Source: an uncultured Pelagibacteraceae bacterium
GTDB taxonomy: Bacteria > Pseudomonadota > Alphaproteobacteria > Pelagibacterales > Pelagibacteraceae
DNA length: 64,000 bases
Direction: 5' to 3'
NCBI GenBank assembly: GCA_902595125.1
Contig: CACJOY010000001.1
Span: 186,001 to 250,000, forward strand
Under the pieces are notes generated by a model, which saw only the letters and a program-made list of their open reading frames with translations, had not been told where the DNA came from and made no database searches. Positions 35,001 through 43,841 of this stretch are shown in pieces. The number at the start of each line of letters is the position of its first letter. The stretch's first letter is position 1. Position numbers and translations under genes: made by a program.

Positions 35001-35064
35001 GATTAATGTAACAGTTGCAGATCCAGTTTTTCTTGATAAAGAAAATAAAAGATTAAATGCTTAA
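32059..35064 (+). CDS. soxA: Sarcosine oxidase alpha subunit
   Basis: The large subunit binds NAD+ and tetrahydrofolate, so the methyl group of sarcosine leaves as methylene-tetrahydrofolate. I start at the ATG at 32059 (1001 residues); a TTG one codon earlier is possible. Order: a 2Fe-2S-ferredoxin-like N-terminal region (FNGKTYYGFKGDTLASALL, lacking Cys), a Rossmann domain (VLIIGAGISGIMAAKTSAKN near 170-189), GRSFKYHRPRGIM near residue 50, and a C-terminal GcvT-like folate domain with ILDASTLGKIDIQGTDA and RISFTGEHSYEI. The 3' end overlaps soxG by 8 bases. Confidence 0.95.
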   Translation: MIKNLRVKTSKFIDETYKISFKFNGKTYYGFKGDTLASALLVNDIHLVGRSFKYHRPRGIMTAGSEEPNAIVQLHNNSSRTEPNVRATEIEIYEGLEATSQNCWPSVNFDIGGINNFLSPILPAGFYYKTFMWPASFWEKYEYFIRKSAGLGKSPTEADPDIYEHKYIHCDVLIIGAGISGIMAAKTSAKNGFKTLLVDEKHYLGGSTIYQNSEHFKINNQVSNSWLEKEINEIKKIENLEIKTRTSIAAFHGYNFLLARENLTDHLPLDQRNNKTRHKLLKIRAKKVITATGSLERPLIFDNNDRPGILLCSAINKYANLFGVACGEKNILFTNNDTAYETAINLFQKGIRVEAIIDNREEIDSNLIRNTEKHNIKIYKGFTVVNTSGYKRINKVSIMQLSKDGQKVVGPKISIPCDCLGISGGWTPAVHLFTQSGGKLKFRDEDQVFIPDTYSSDQISIGSCNGDFTLDEILIDLPKTLKKFLNLKKTDYENLEIKSSFNKSKRNIWLLPSDKPIGKTKPFVDFQNDATAKDIKLALREGFRSIEHVKRYTTTGMGTDQGKLGNMHALGIISETSNSKMGELGTTTFRPPYTPLTFGTIVGRNVGEYFDVFRKTPIHEWHVQNKAKFENVGQWKRAWYYPKDNETMYDAVQRESKAARDSAGILDASTLGKIDIQGTDASEFLNRVYTNAWSKLAIGKCRYGLMLNDDGMVYDDGVTTRLDENHYIMTTTTGGAATVLGKLEDYLQTEWPELDVYLTSVTDHYATVSVCGPNSKKIVSKVIPSLDLSDENFPHMSFKNTKIDKIKCRVMRISFTGEHSYEINIQANYGESIWKKCMEAGKEFNITPYGTETMHLLRAEKGFIIVGQDTDATVTPIDLQMDWIVSKKKYDFIGKRSLYRSDTIREDRKQLVGLLTDNPDEVLEEGAQIVADVNKSPIEMLGHVTSSYFSPNLKKSIALGVVKGGKKMMGQRLIIPMENKKINVTVADPVFLDKENKRLNA

Positions 35065-35620
35065 TTATAAAAATGTAATAACTGAAGAAAAATCTTACAC
35101 TGGTTTACAAATGAAAGAAATTAGACCTGTTATGAAATTAATTATAAGAGGAAAAAAAAGAGAATTTTTATCTGCAATTGGTAAATCATTAAATTTATTG
35201 TTACCTACTAAACCTAATACATCATCAAAAAGTGAAAAATTAACAGCTCTTTGGCTCAGTCCTGACGAATGGATGATTCACTCAAATGAGACTTCTAACT
35301 ATAATAATAATGATTACGAGACAGAAAATTTACTTAATAAAAATATTTATAAAACTAATCTTGGAGCTGTGACAGATGTTACCGATCAATTTGTTTTAAT
35401 AAATATTAAGGGTGATAAAATTTTTAATATATTTGAGACTGGATCTCCATTTAATTTTAACGATTTTAAAGGCAAAAAAGGCTCTATTATTCAAACAATT
35501 CTCGCAAAAATTGATGTAATTATTCATAACCAAAATCAAAATGAGGTAAATCTTTTTGTAAGACGTTCTTTTTCTCAACATTTATTCTCATGGATGAATG
35601 ATAGTGCGTCAAGATTATAG
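35057..35620 (+). CDS. soxG: Sarcosine oxidase gamma subunit
   Basis: A 187-residue subunit, the least conserved of the four. It retains LIIRGKKREFLSAIGKSL near 28-45, TALWLSPDEWMIHS near 65-78 (matching the family's W-L-GPDEWLL segment), TDVTDQFVLINIKGDK, and LFVRRSFSQHLFSWM near the end, as in GcvT-related SoxG proteins. Its start lies inside soxA, and it ends the operon. The following 34 bases hold no visible terminator hairpin before the binding-protein gene. Confidence 0.88.
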   Translation: MLNYKNVITEEKSYTGLQMKEIRPVMKLIIRGKKREFLSAIGKSLNLLLPTKPNTSSKSEKLTALWLSPDEWMIHSNETSNYNNNDYETENLLNKNIYKTNLGAVTDVTDQFVLINIKGDKIFNIFETGSPFNFNDFKGKKGSIIQTILAKIDVIIHNQNQNEVNLFVRRSFSQHLFSWMNDSASRL

Positions 35621-35654
35621 TCTCATTTAGAATTTAAATAAGTTATTAAAGATT

Positions 35655-36422
35655 ATGAAAAAAATATTATTAATAGCATTATTTGCTTTTTTACCCCTTT
35701 CTTTAAATGCAGACTCAAATTTGGATAAAATTCTATCCTTAGGAGTTCTAAAAGTTGGTACTACTGGTGATTGGGATCCTATGACAATGAAAGATCCAGC
35801 CACTAATAAATATAAGGGATTTGATATTGATGTAATGAATGAATTAGCTAAGGATATGGGTGTAAAAATTGAATTTGTGCCTGCTGAGTGGAAAACAATT
35901 GTTTCTGGAATCACATCTGAAAGGTATGATATTTCAACAAGTGTAACAAAAACTCCAAAAAGAGCTGAAGTAGCAGGATTTACTGACACATATTATAAAT
36001 ATGGAACAGTTCCGCTAGTTCTTAAAAAAAATTTAAAAAAATTTCCAACTTGGGACTCACTTAATGACTCGAATGTAACAATCGCTACAACTCTTGGTAC
36101 ATCTCAAGAGGAAAAGGCAAAAGAATTTTTTCCAAAGTCAAAATTAAATTCAGTAGAAGCTCCTGCCAGAGATTTTCAGGAAGTTTTAGCTGGAAGAGCT
36201 GATGGAAATATAACTAGTTCTACAGAAGCAAATAAACTAGTAATAAAATATCCTCAATTAGCAATAGTACCCGATGGGGAAAAAAATCCAGCCTTCTTAG
36301 CAATGATGGTTCCAAAGGGTGATGATAAATGGAACAGTTATGTTAATGATTGGATAAAAAACAAAAAATCGTCAGGCTTCTTTACTACGTTATTAGCAAA
36401 ATATAATCTAAAAAGCTTATAA
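35655..36422 (+). CDS. Periplasmic solute-binding protein, amino acid/cyclohexadienyl dehydratase-like
   Basis: A 255-residue exported protein of the family 3 solute-binding type. It has a signal peptide ([20 protein letters not shown]) and the family features [35 protein letters not shown] near 55-74, [20 protein letters not shown] near 94-113, and a C-terminal lobe with [14 protein letters not shown]. Cyclohexadienyl dehydratases (PheC) share this fold, and the Arg/Glu-rich pocket cannot be read well enough to choose. A permease gene follows after 40 bases, which favours transport. The ligand may be an amino acid or related amine. Confidence 0.82.
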   Translation: MKKILLIALFAFLPLSLNADSNLDKILSLGVLKVGTTGDWDPMTMKDPATNKYKGFDIDVMNELAKDMGVKIEFVPAEWKTIVSGITSERYDISTSVTKTPKRAEVAGFTDTYYKYGTVPLVLKKNLKKFPTWDSLNDSNVTIATTLGTSQEEKAKEFFPKSKLNSVEAPARDFQEVLAGRADGNITSSTEANKLVIKYPQLAIVPDGEKNPAFLAMMVPKGDDKWNSYVNDWIKNKKSSGFFTTLLAKYNLKSL

Positions 36423-36462
36423 TCAATTAGTAATTAATTTTTAATTCTTTATAAATCAGGGA

Positions 36463-37194
36463 GTGAGAAATTTATTTTTTTTACTCCTGATCCTACCTTT
36501 AACCTCATGTGGTAAAAGTGAACTCAGTTGGTTAATTTTATCACCAAATAATGTTGAGGGACTAACTAATCTCAAATTTTTAATAAGTGGATTAACAACA
36601 ACAATTTATATTTCGGTTGTTTCAATAATTATTTCAATGATTATTGGTTTTATAGTAGCTATTCCCTCCTTAGCAAAAAGTAGATTTTTAACTTATATAA
36701 ATATTGGATATGTTGAAATAGTTAGGGCAATCCCACTTTTAGTTTTAATTTTATGGATTTATTATGGCTTACCTATAATGACAGGAATAAGCTTTAGCCC
36801 ATTTATATCTGGTATTATCGCTTTATCAATTAGTGAAAGTGCCTTTCAAGCTGAAATTTTTAGAGCGGGTATAAATTCAATTAAAAAATCTCAATGGGAA
36901 GCTGGAAGTTCATTGGGGCTAAGTTTTTTTAGAAAATTACGTTTAGTAATTCTTCCTCAAGCAATTAAGAATATTTTACCTGCTATTGGAAATCAATTTG
37001 TTTATGTTTTAAAAATGTCTTCATTGGTATCTATAATTGGTATAGGGGACTTAACTAGAAAAGCAAATGAGCTAGTCGTTACAACCTATAGACCACTAGA
37101 AATTTATACGTTTTTGATTCTTGAATACTTAGTTTTAATATTAATTGTCTCGTTTCTAGTAAGAAAATTAGAGAAAAAATTGAATAAGGATTAA
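36463..37194 (+). CDS. Amino acid-type ABC transporter permease
   Basis: A 243-residue inner-membrane permease of the HisM/GltK group with about five membrane spans. It has GLTTTIYISVVSIIISMIIG near 43-62, YVEIVRAIPLLVLILWIYYG near 86-105, and the ATPase-contacting EAA loop QWEAGSSLGLSFFRKLRLVI near 147-166 followed by LPQAI. The start is GTG at 36463, with GGGAG overlapping it; no later ATG keeps the first span. The first 18 residues end LTSCGK, a lipobox-like Cys unusual for this family. The cognate ATPase gene is absent here. The stop shares a TTAA palindrome with the convergent nuclease gene. Confidence 0.88.
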   Translation: MRNLFFLLLILPLTSCGKSELSWLILSPNNVEGLTNLKFLISGLTTTIYISVVSIIISMIIGFIVAIPSLAKSRFLTYINIGYVEIVRAIPLLVLILWIYYGLPIMTGISFSPFISGIIALSISESAFQAEIFRAGINSIKKSQWEAGSSLGLSFFRKLRLVILPQAIKNILPAIGNQFVYVLKMSSLVSIIGIGDLTRKANELVVTTYRPLEIYTFLILEYLVLILIVSFLVRKLEKKLNKD

Positions 37195-37670
37195 TTCTTT
37201 TTTCTATAATCCCAAGGAAACTCAAAATTCATAGACCACATGCCAAGGTTATTGTCCCTTGCATAATCTTCATCTTTAACAAACTTTTTTGAATATTTTC
37301 TATAGGCAAACGCATAACCATTTTTTACTAAATAACTAGATAGACTTAGATCATTCACAAAACATTCTGCTAAAGTTCTTTTGTATTGATCTTTGCCTTC
37401 ATTAATACAATCTATTTTATTATTACCAATTATATTAATTAATAATTTTTTTGCCTCGATACCACAATAAACAATTTTATCATCTTTCTTACATGTTTGT
37501 TTTAATTCTGGTGTATCTATTCCAGAAAATCTTATTTTTTTACCATTTAAATTAATAGTGTCGCCATCAATTATTTTAATTTCGTAAGGTTTAATATTTT
37601 TATATGTAAAGAAAAAGAATATTAGGCAGATGCTAATAACTAAAAAGAGTTTTATTTTGTTTAAAAACAT
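37191..37670 (-). CDS. Thermonuclease-family (SNase) protein with N-terminal membrane anchor
   Basis: A 159-residue staphylococcal nuclease-like protein. An N-terminal hydrophobic stretch (LFLVISICLIFFFFTY) could be a signal peptide or anchor. The catalytic outline is present: IDGDTINLNGKKIRFSGIDTPE near 34-55 with the metal Asp and Arg, GKDQYKRTLAECFV near 90-103 with the second Arg, and YLVKNGYAFAYRKYSKKF. The usual TNase length is kept. It overlaps the MATE gene by 38 bases at its start. Likely acts outside the cytoplasm on nucleic acid; nutrient scavenging is an inference. Confidence 0.86.
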   Translation of the reverse strand: MFLNKIKLFLVISICLIFFFFTYKNIKPYEIKIIDGDTINLNGKKIRFSGIDTPELKQTCKKDDKIVYCGIEAKKLLINIIGNNKIDCINEGKDQYKRTLAECFVNDLSLSSYLVKNGYAFAYRKYSKKFVKDEDYARDNNLGMWSMNFEFPWDYRKKN

Positions 37671-39003
37671 TATTTAAAAAATAGCCAATAAATATTAAAA
37701 GTGCAATTCCCATTACCCAATTTGTTGCCATGATTGTATAGAAGATATCTGCATAGTTACCTCCTTTAATATTTATTATGTACCATAAACTTAAAAAAGG
37801 AAACGCTGTCAGTCTTAATATACTTAAATAAAGACTATAAAGAGGTTTTTTTACAGCTTGAAATACAGCTGTTGTAATAAAGAATACTGGATAAATTGGG
37901 CCAATCAAAGCTGCAACTTTTAAATAAATAGTACCATGCTTTATTGCTTCTTGATTATCAGTAAACAAAGAAACAAAAAACTCAGCTCCAAAAAATAATA
38001 TTATACCTGCAACAGCCATAAAAGAGCATCCAAAAAATAAAGCTTTTTTGTATAATTCTCTAATCCTATTAAAAGCTTTCGCACCAAAATTTTGACCTCC
38101 AATGGAAAGTACCGCTGTATTTAATCCAATAACTGGAAGTAAAAAAACTTGCTCTACTCTTAAAGCTGCTCCATATCCTGCAGTAGCTAAATCACCGAAC
38201 TGACCAATGAAATATAGAATATTAAAGATTCCAACACCAATGAATAACATACTAAACATGACTGGCACGGATTGTCTTGTTAAAGGATTTAAATATTTAA
38301 ATTTAGGAATAAAACACACTAATTTTAAGTACTCTCTAATTTTACAATTATTTACTTTGTATGCTAAATAGATTGTTCCAATTAATTGAGAGATCACTGT
38401 TGCTATAGCAAGTCCAGCAATTCCAAAAGCAGGTACAATTCCATACCCCCAGATAAAAAGAGGGTTTAAAAAAATATTTAAGAAAAAACTAAATATTAAT
38501 ACATTTCTATAACTTTTTGTGTCACCTTGCGCATTTAATGTTCCATTTAAAGAAATTTGTATCAATACAATAAAAGTTCCATAAAAAATAATATCTAAAT
38601 ATTCTCGTGTAAGTGCTATACCGACACTATCAGAACCCATAACCTCAAGAAGAAAATTAGAAGCATTTAAACCAAAAATTGTTACTAGTAATGAAACTAC
38701 TAAAGCAAAAATTAAAGACTGAGCTATATACATAGATGCCACCCTTTCTTTTTTTTCACCAATAGAGTTACCAATCATTGCATTGGTAGCAGCACCAATA
38801 CCAACTCCAACAGCAATTATGGTAAAGTAAATTGGAAATGATTTAGCTATTGCACCTATCGCTTCTGCCGAAATTCTTCCTGCAAACCAAGTATCAACAA
38901 GATTATAAAATGTTTGAAAAAGAGATCCAACGCTTGCTGGTATTGTGACTTTACGTAGTAAAAACCATATGGGGTCTTTAGTAAGCTTGTATGAAATTGA
39001 CAA
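37633..39003 (-). CDS. MATE-family multidrug/cation efflux transporter
   Basis: A 456-residue inner-membrane protein with about twelve hydrophobic spans and a MATE pattern: PASVGSLFQTFYNLVDTWFA near 22-41, IAVGVGIGAATNAMIGNSIG near 57-76, then a symmetrical second half with VPVMFSMLFIGVGIFNILYF and LPVIGLNTAVLSIGGQNFGA. The family exports drugs or organic cations using sodium or proton gradients. Substrate cannot be inferred. It lies downstream of trhO by 8 bases and overlaps the nuclease gene. Confidence 0.9.
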   Translation of the reverse strand: MSISYKLTKDPIWFLLRKVTIPASVGSLFQTFYNLVDTWFAGRISAEAIGAIAKSFPIYFTIIAVGVGIGAATNAMIGNSIGEKKERVASMYIAQSLIFALVVSLLVTIFGLNASNFLLEVMGSDSVGIALTREYLDIIFYGTFIVLIQISLNGTLNAQGDTKSYRNVLIFSFFLNIFLNPLFIWGYGIVPAFGIAGLAIATVISQLIGTIYLAYKVNNCKIREYLKLVCFIPKFKYLNPLTRQSVPVMFSMLFIGVGIFNILYFIGQFGDLATAGYGAALRVEQVFLLPVIGLNTAVLSIGGQNFGAKAFNRIRELYKKALFFGCSFMAVAGIILFFGAEFFVSLFTDNQEAIKHGTIYLKVAALIGPIYPVFFITTAVFQAVKKPLYSLYLSILRLTAFPFLSLWYIINIKGGNYADIFYTIMATNWVMGIALLIFIGYFLNNVFKQNKTLFSY

Positions 39004-39011
39004 AAATATCC

Positions 39012-39920
39012 TTATTTAAATTCTTTTTGAAAAATATATTTTTTTCCAGATTGTTTTGCTTTGTATATCTGACTTTGTCTCATTCTAAAACGTGATTTTT
39101 GAGTTTCTGTTAATTTATCATAGCAATTTGAACAAGAAACTCCCTCCTCATACTTATTTGATCTTTTATCTTTTGAAGATATGGGTTTTCTACATCCACT
39201 ACATATTGAGTAAGAACCTAACTTTAAACCATGTTTGAGACTGATTCTGTTATCGAAGACAAAACATTCTCCTTTCCATAGACTGTCTTTTTTCTTAATC
39301 TTCTGTAGATAGTTTAAAATACCTCCATTTAATTGATAAATATTCTTGAATCCTTTCTTCTTCAAATAAACAGAAGTTTTTTCACAACGTATTCCACCTG
39401 TACAAAACATCGCTACTGGATTGTTTTTTTTTAGTTTATTTAGATATTTAGGAAAATCTCTAAAATTTGTTACATTTGGATTTACTGATTTTTTAAATGT
39501 TCCAACTTTATATTCAAAAGGTTTTCTTGTATCAATTATATGTGTATCTTTATTTTTAATTAGCTTGTTCCATTCTTTTGGCTCTAAATGAGTTTCCATG
39601 TTTCTTTCATTAGAATTGATTATTAGATTCATTGGAACAATTTCTTTTTTAATCTTAACTTTAGGTTTATGAAACGGTTTAAATTTTGATTTAGACTCAT
39701 TACTGTTATCAAATTGTTTAAATAAAAATAAAGATTTCAACTTTTTAATAGTTTTATCAATATCTTTGATACTGCCAGAAATAGTGCCATTTAATCCTTC
39801 TTTAGCAATGACTAAGGTTCCTCTAATATGATTTGAGATAAATAATTTCTGTAAAAAAAATTTTTTTTTTTTTAAAGATTTAATCTTTACAAATTTATAA
39901 AAGCCAAAAACTTTAAACAT
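39012..39920 (-). CDS. trhO: tRNA uridine(34) hydroxylase, rhodanese family
   Basis: TrhO (YceA) hydroxylates U34 in tRNAs en route to 5-oxyacetyl or methoxy-uridine. The 302 residues have an N-terminal acylphosphatase-like domain (FISNHIRGTLVIAKEGLNGTI near 28-48), a rhodanese domain (HIIDTRKPFEYKVGTF) with catalytic Cys in MFCTGGIRCEKTS, and a C-terminal CSGCRKPIS...CSNCYDKL zinc-like region. Length is normal for the family. It abuts the O-methyltransferase gene with a 1-base overlap. Confidence 0.93.
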   Translation of the reverse strand: MFKVFGFYKFVKIKSLKKKKFFLQKLFISNHIRGTLVIAKEGLNGTISGSIKDIDKTIKKLKSLFLFKQFDNSNESKSKFKPFHKPKVKIKKEIVPMNLIINSNERNMETHLEPKEWNKLIKNKDTHIIDTRKPFEYKVGTFKKSVNPNVTNFRDFPKYLNKLKKNNPVAMFCTGGIRCEKTSVYLKKKGFKNIYQLNGGILNYLQKIKKKDSLWKGECFVFDNRISLKHGLKLGSYSICSGCRKPISSKDKRSNKYEEGVSCSNCYDKLTETQKSRFRMRQSQIYKAKQSGKKYIFQKEFK

Positions 39921-40570
39921 TATAAAACCCTACAAACAGTCATTCCATCACCTAATGGTATAATGATTTGCTCTACTCTTTTATCTTCAGATACAAATTT
40001 ATTAAATTCTCTAATATTTAAAGTAAATTTATCATTATTTTTTTCATCGGCTACTTCTCCGTGCCACAAAACATTGTCAATGATAATTAAACCATTTTTA
40101 TCTAAAAGATTTAAAGATTTTTCATAATATTCCTTATAATTCATTTTATCGGCATCAATAAAAATCATATCAAATTTATTATTTTTTAATTCTTTTAAGC
40201 TTTCAAGAGCAGATTTAATTATTGTTTGAATTTTATGATTTTGATTTGCTTTTTTAAAAAAATCTAATGCAATTTTGTTCGTCTCTTCATTTTTATCAAG
40301 AGTAATTAGTTTTCCATCTTCAGGTAAAGCGAGCGATATCGAAAGTGCACTAAGTCCTGTGAAAGTTCCAATTTCAAGAACATTTTTTATGTTTGATATT
40401 TTTATGATTAAGTGCAAAAAATAACATTGAGTAGGATCAATCTGCATTCTTTTGATATTGCCTAACTTTTTATTGTAATCAATTATCTCTTTTTGAACTG
40501 GATGCAGGCTTAATCCAAAATCATTTATATAATTTTGTAACTTTTCATTAATTTCAAGGTTTACACCCAT
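39920..40570 (-). CDS. Class I SAM-dependent O-methyltransferase
   Basis: A 216-residue protein of the caffeoyl-CoA/catechol O-methyltransferase family. Motif I is VLEIGTFTGLSALSISLAL near 62-80, the metal-binding Asp is in MIFIDADKMNYKEYYEKSL near 137-155, and a second acidic site follows in LIIIDNVLWHGEV near 165-177. Bacterial members methylate varied hydroxylated substrates; some alphaproteobacterial relatives lie near tRNA-modification genes. Adjacent trhO makes a tRNA hydroxyl, and a methyltransferase pairing with it is possible but unproven. Next upstream is gatB after 4 bases. Confidence 0.88.
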   Translation of the reverse strand: MGVNLEINEKLQNYINDFGLSLHPVQKEIIDYNKKLGNIKRMQIDPTQCYFLHLIIKISNIKNVLEIGTFTGLSALSISLALPEDGKLITLDKNEETNKIALDFFKKANQNHKIQTIIKSALESLKELKNNKFDMIFIDADKMNYKEYYEKSLNLLDKNGLIIIDNVLWHGEVADEKNNDKFTLNIREFNKFVSEDKRVEQIIIPLGDGMTVCRVL

Positions 40571-40574
40571 TCTA

Positions 40575-42050
40575 CTAAAGTTTTTTCTTTAAAATCTCGT
40601 TTATAAGTTGAGGATTGGCTTTGCCACCAGAAGCTTTCATAGCTTGACCAACAAAGAAACCAAATAATTTTTCCTTACCTGACTTGTACTCAATTGCTTT
40701 TTCTCTATTATCATTAATTATTTTATCAATTAAAGCCTCTATAGCTTTAGGATCTCTTTGTTGTTTTAATCCTTTTTCCTCAACAATTTTTTGGGGATCT
40801 TTATCTCCATCTAACATCAATTCAAATACGGTCTTGGCTATTTTTCCTGAAATTGTTCCATTCTTTATTAAATTAACTAATATGGCTAAATTCTTTGCAC
40901 TTACTGGACTTTGAGAAATCTCAAGGTTTTTATTATTTAAAACAGCAAATAATTCACCTGTAATCCAGTTGACTGCTAATTTCATATCTCTGTTCTTACC
41001 CATCTTGGCCACAACTTCCTCAAAATACTTTGCTGTATCAATATCTGAAACTAAAATTGTTGCTTCGTATGGCGACAGCTTAAATTCATCAATAAACCTT
41101 TTCTTTTTATCATCGGGTAATTCTGGAATATTATTTTTAAGATCATTAATAAATTTATCAGAAATTTCTAAGGGTAATAAATCAGGATCAGGAAAATACC
41201 TATAATCATGTGCATCCTCTTTTGATCTCATTGATCTTGTTTCGTTTTTTTTTGTATCAAATAATCTTGTCTCTTGATCAATTGATTTACCTTCTTCAAT
41301 TAAATCAACCTGTCGATTTGCTTCATATTCGATAGCCATTTGCATAAATTTGATAGAATTTACATTTTTAATCTCACATCTTGTTCCAAATTCTTTTGAA
41401 CCTTTTATTCTTACAGAAACGTTGACATCTGCTCTAAGTGATCCCTCTTGCATATTTCCATCACAAGTACCTAGATATCGCATAATTGATCTTAATTTCT
41501 TAATGTATGAACTAACCTCATCTGGAGATCTAAGATCTGGCTTACTTACAATTTCCATTAAAGCAACTCCTGATCTATTTAGATCAACAAATGTATTTTG
41601 AGGATCTAAATCATGAATGCTTTTACCTGCATCCTGTTCTAGATGTAATCTTTCAATACCTACCTCTTTTTGTCCATCAGGCATATCTAAAATAACTTTA
41701 CCCTCACCTACTATTGGGTCTTTAAATTGAGAAATTTGGTATCCTTGAGGTAAATCTGCATAAAAATAATTTTTTCTATCAAATACTGATCGTTTATTAA
41801 TTTTTGCATTAAGGCCAATACCAGTTTTGATTGCTTGTTTAATGCAAAATTCATTTATTACAGGTAGCATTCCTGGAAAAGCAGCATCCACTAAACTTAC
41901 CTGTGTATTTGGTTCAGCTCCAAATTTAGTAGCTGAAGTAGAAAATAATTTAGACTCAGACAATACTTGTGCATGAACTTCTAAACCTATTACAACTTCA
42001 TATTGATTGTCTTTACGATTGATCAAGTATTCTGCACTATTTTTGCTCAT
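40575..42050 (-). CDS. gatB: Asp/Glu-tRNA amidotransferase subunit B
   Basis: GatB is the tRNA-binding subunit of GatCAB, which converts Glu-tRNA(Gln) and Asp-tRNA(Asn) to the amidated forms. The 491 residues include [19 protein letters not shown] near 18-36, [36 protein letters not shown] near 105-124, [15 protein letters not shown], and a C-terminal YqeY-like helical domain ending [15 protein letters not shown]. It overlaps gatA by 4 bases. Confidence 0.97.
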   Translation of the reverse strand: MSKNSAEYLINRKDNQYEVVIGLEVHAQVLSESKLFSTSATKFGAEPNTQVSLVDAAFPGMLPVINEFCIKQAIKTGIGLNAKINKRSVFDRKNYFYADLPQGYQISQFKDPIVGEGKVILDMPDGQKEVGIERLHLEQDAGKSIHDLDPQNTFVDLNRSGVALMEIVSKPDLRSPDEVSSYIKKLRSIMRYLGTCDGNMQEGSLRADVNVSVRIKGSKEFGTRCEIKNVNSIKFMQMAIEYEANRQVDLIEEGKSIDQETRLFDTKKNETRSMRSKEDAHDYRYFPDPDLLPLEISDKFINDLKNNIPELPDDKKKRFIDEFKLSPYEATILVSDIDTAKYFEEVVAKMGKNRDMKLAVNWITGELFAVLNNKNLEISQSPVSAKNLAILVNLIKNGTISGKIAKTVFELMLDGDKDPQKIVEEKGLKQQRDPKAIEALIDKIINDNREKAIEYKSGKEKLFGFFVGQAMKASGGKANPQLINEILKKKL

Positions 42051-43504
42051 TCAATCCACCAATCTGTAATTTTATTTTTAAAATTAATCTTTTCTTCCAT
42101 TGCAAAAGCAATATTCAATATATTTTGTTCATCAAAAGCCTTGCCAATTATTTGTAAGCCTAATGGGTACCCCTTTGAATCATGCCCTGCGGGTATCGAA
42201 ATTCCTGGTAAACCTGCAAGATTAACTGGCACTGTAAATATATCATTAAGATACATCGAAACTGGATCATCTGTTTTTTCACCTATTTTAAATGCTGAAC
42301 TTGGTGTTGAAGGAGTTAAAATTGCATCGACTTTTTTGTATGCCTCATCGAAATCATTCTTAATTAACTTTCTTACTTTTTGAGCTTTTAGATAGTAAGC
42401 ATCATAATAACCAGAAGATAAAACATAAGTTCCAATCATAATTCTTCTTTGCACTTCAGCACCAAAACCTTCGGATCTGGTTTTTTCGTACATATCAATT
42501 AGATTTTCACCTTTAGCTCTAAATCCATACTTAACACCATCATATCTTGCAAGGTTAGATGATGCTTCTGCAGGTGCTACAATATAATAAGTTGGTAATG
42601 CATAACTTGTGTGAGGGAGAGATATATCAATTGTTTTTGCACCGCATTCTTTGACATATTGAATTCCTTTTTGCCATAGATCTTCAATTTCTTTAGGCAT
42701 TCCATCAACTCTATATTCTTTGGGTATTCCGATTTTTTTTCCTTTTATATTATTGTTAAGTTTTTTACTATATTGATTTCTTTTAAAATCTATTGAAGTA
42801 GAGTCTTTTGGATCGTAAGTACTAATTATCTCCTGTAGCAAAGCGCAATCTTTAACATTTTGAGCCATAGGTCCTGCTTGATCTAATGATGATGCAAAAG
42901 CAACAATTCCATAACGTGAGCAGCTTCCATATGTAGGTTTTAAACCAACAGTTCCTGTAAATGAGGCTGGTTGTCTAATCGATCCACCTGTATCAGTACC
43001 AATTGTAATTGGTGTTAATTGTCCAGCTAATGCTGAAGCAGAGCCACCAGATGATCCTCCTGGTACTAAATTTTTGTCAATTGGATTTTGTACATTTCCA
43101 AAAAAACTAGTTTCGTTTGATGAGCCCATTGCAAATTCATCACAATTTAATTTACCTAAAAGTATTGCTCCTTCATTCCAAATATTTTCTGTTACTGTAG
43201 ACTCATATGTAGGCACAAAATTGTTTAAAATTTTACTACCAGCAGTTGTTTTAACATCTTTTGTACAAAATAAATCTTTCACCGCCATCGGTATGCCAGG
43301 TAATTTTAAATCTAAATTCGGTTTTTGATCAAATTTTTTTGCTTTGTCTAAAGCTGATGTAAAATCATCTGTAATATAAACATTTAGTTCTTTAGATTTT
43401 TCAGATCTTTCAATAAATGCTTTAGTTATATCTGTTGAAGATAGATTTTTATTTTTAATATTTTCAACTAATTCTGTTAAAGACTGTTTCGTTATATCTG
43501 ACAC
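42047..43504 (-). CDS. gatA: Asp/Glu-tRNA amidotransferase subunit A
   Basis: GatA is the amidase subunit that releases ammonia from glutamine. The 485 residues show the Ser-cisSer-Lys triad of the amidase signature family: the Lys in [19 protein letters not shown] near 72-90, the cis-Ser in [18 protein letters not shown] near 149-166, and the Ser nucleophile in [16 protein letters not shown] near 169-184. Length is typical. It lies between gatC (1-base overlap) and gatB. Confidence 0.97.
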   Translation of the reverse strand: MSDITKQSLTELVENIKNKNLSSTDITKAFIERSEKSKELNVYITDDFTSALDKAKKFDQKPNLDLKLPGIPMAVKDLFCTKDVKTTAGSKILNNFVPTYESTVTENIWNEGAILLGKLNCDEFAMGSSNETSFFGNVQNPIDKNLVPGGSSGGSASALAGQLTPITIGTDTGGSIRQPASFTGTVGLKPTYGSCSRYGIVAFASSLDQAGPMAQNVKDCALLQEIISTYDPKDSTSIDFKRNQYSKKLNNNIKGKKIGIPKEYRVDGMPKEIEDLWQKGIQYVKECGAKTIDISLPHTSYALPTYYIVAPAEASSNLARYDGVKYGFRAKGENLIDMYEKTRSEGFGAEVQRRIMIGTYVLSSGYYDAYYLKAQKVRKLIKNDFDEAYKKVDAILTPSTPSSAFKIGEKTDDPVSMYLNDIFTVPVNLAGLPGISIPAGHDSKGYPLGLQIIGKAFDEQNILNIAFAMEEKINFKNKITDWWIE

Positions 43505-43791
43505 TATTCAATTACCTTTGGTACTACAAAATAATCCTCATTATCTTGAGGAGAATTTTTAACTATTTGTTCTCTAATATTTTTACTCTTAACCTCATCG
43601 GATCTTAATTTTAATGTTGTTTCAGCTATAGAAGTTAATGGTTCAATATTATTTGTTTTTAATTCATTAAGTTTTTCAATAAAGTCAAAGATTGAATTTA
43701 GGTCACCAGCTAATTTTTCACCTCTTTTTTCATCAACTGAAATCCTTGATAATTTAGAAATATGTTTTATTGTTTTAAGATCTATACTCAT
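43504..43791 (-). CDS. gatC: Asp/Glu-tRNA amidotransferase subunit C
   Basis: A 95-residue subunit that wraps GatA and GatB. It starts MSIDLKTIKHISKLSRISVD, the GatC N-terminal helix, then DLNSIFDFIEKLNEL near 30-44, NIEPLTSIAETTLKLRSDEV, and ends with the QDNEDYFVVPKVIE tail. It heads gatCAB, and a 50-base gap separates it from the divergent ruvX gene. Confidence 0.96.
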   Translation of the reverse strand: MSIDLKTIKHISKLSRISVDEKRGEKLAGDLNSIFDFIEKLNELKTNNIEPLTSIAETTLKLRSDEVKSKNIREQIVKNSPQDNEDYFVVPKVIE

Positions 43792-43841
43792 ATGCTATTT
43801 AAATATGACGCAAACTATCACTTAAGTTTAAAATATACAAT

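Noticed and set aside
39846-39875. Long A/T homopolymer runs (also near 22410-22440 and 49735-49750) as sites of frameshift or slippage
   Set aside because: Frames stay open and match their families on both sides, so the runs reflect base composition and Lys/Phe codons.
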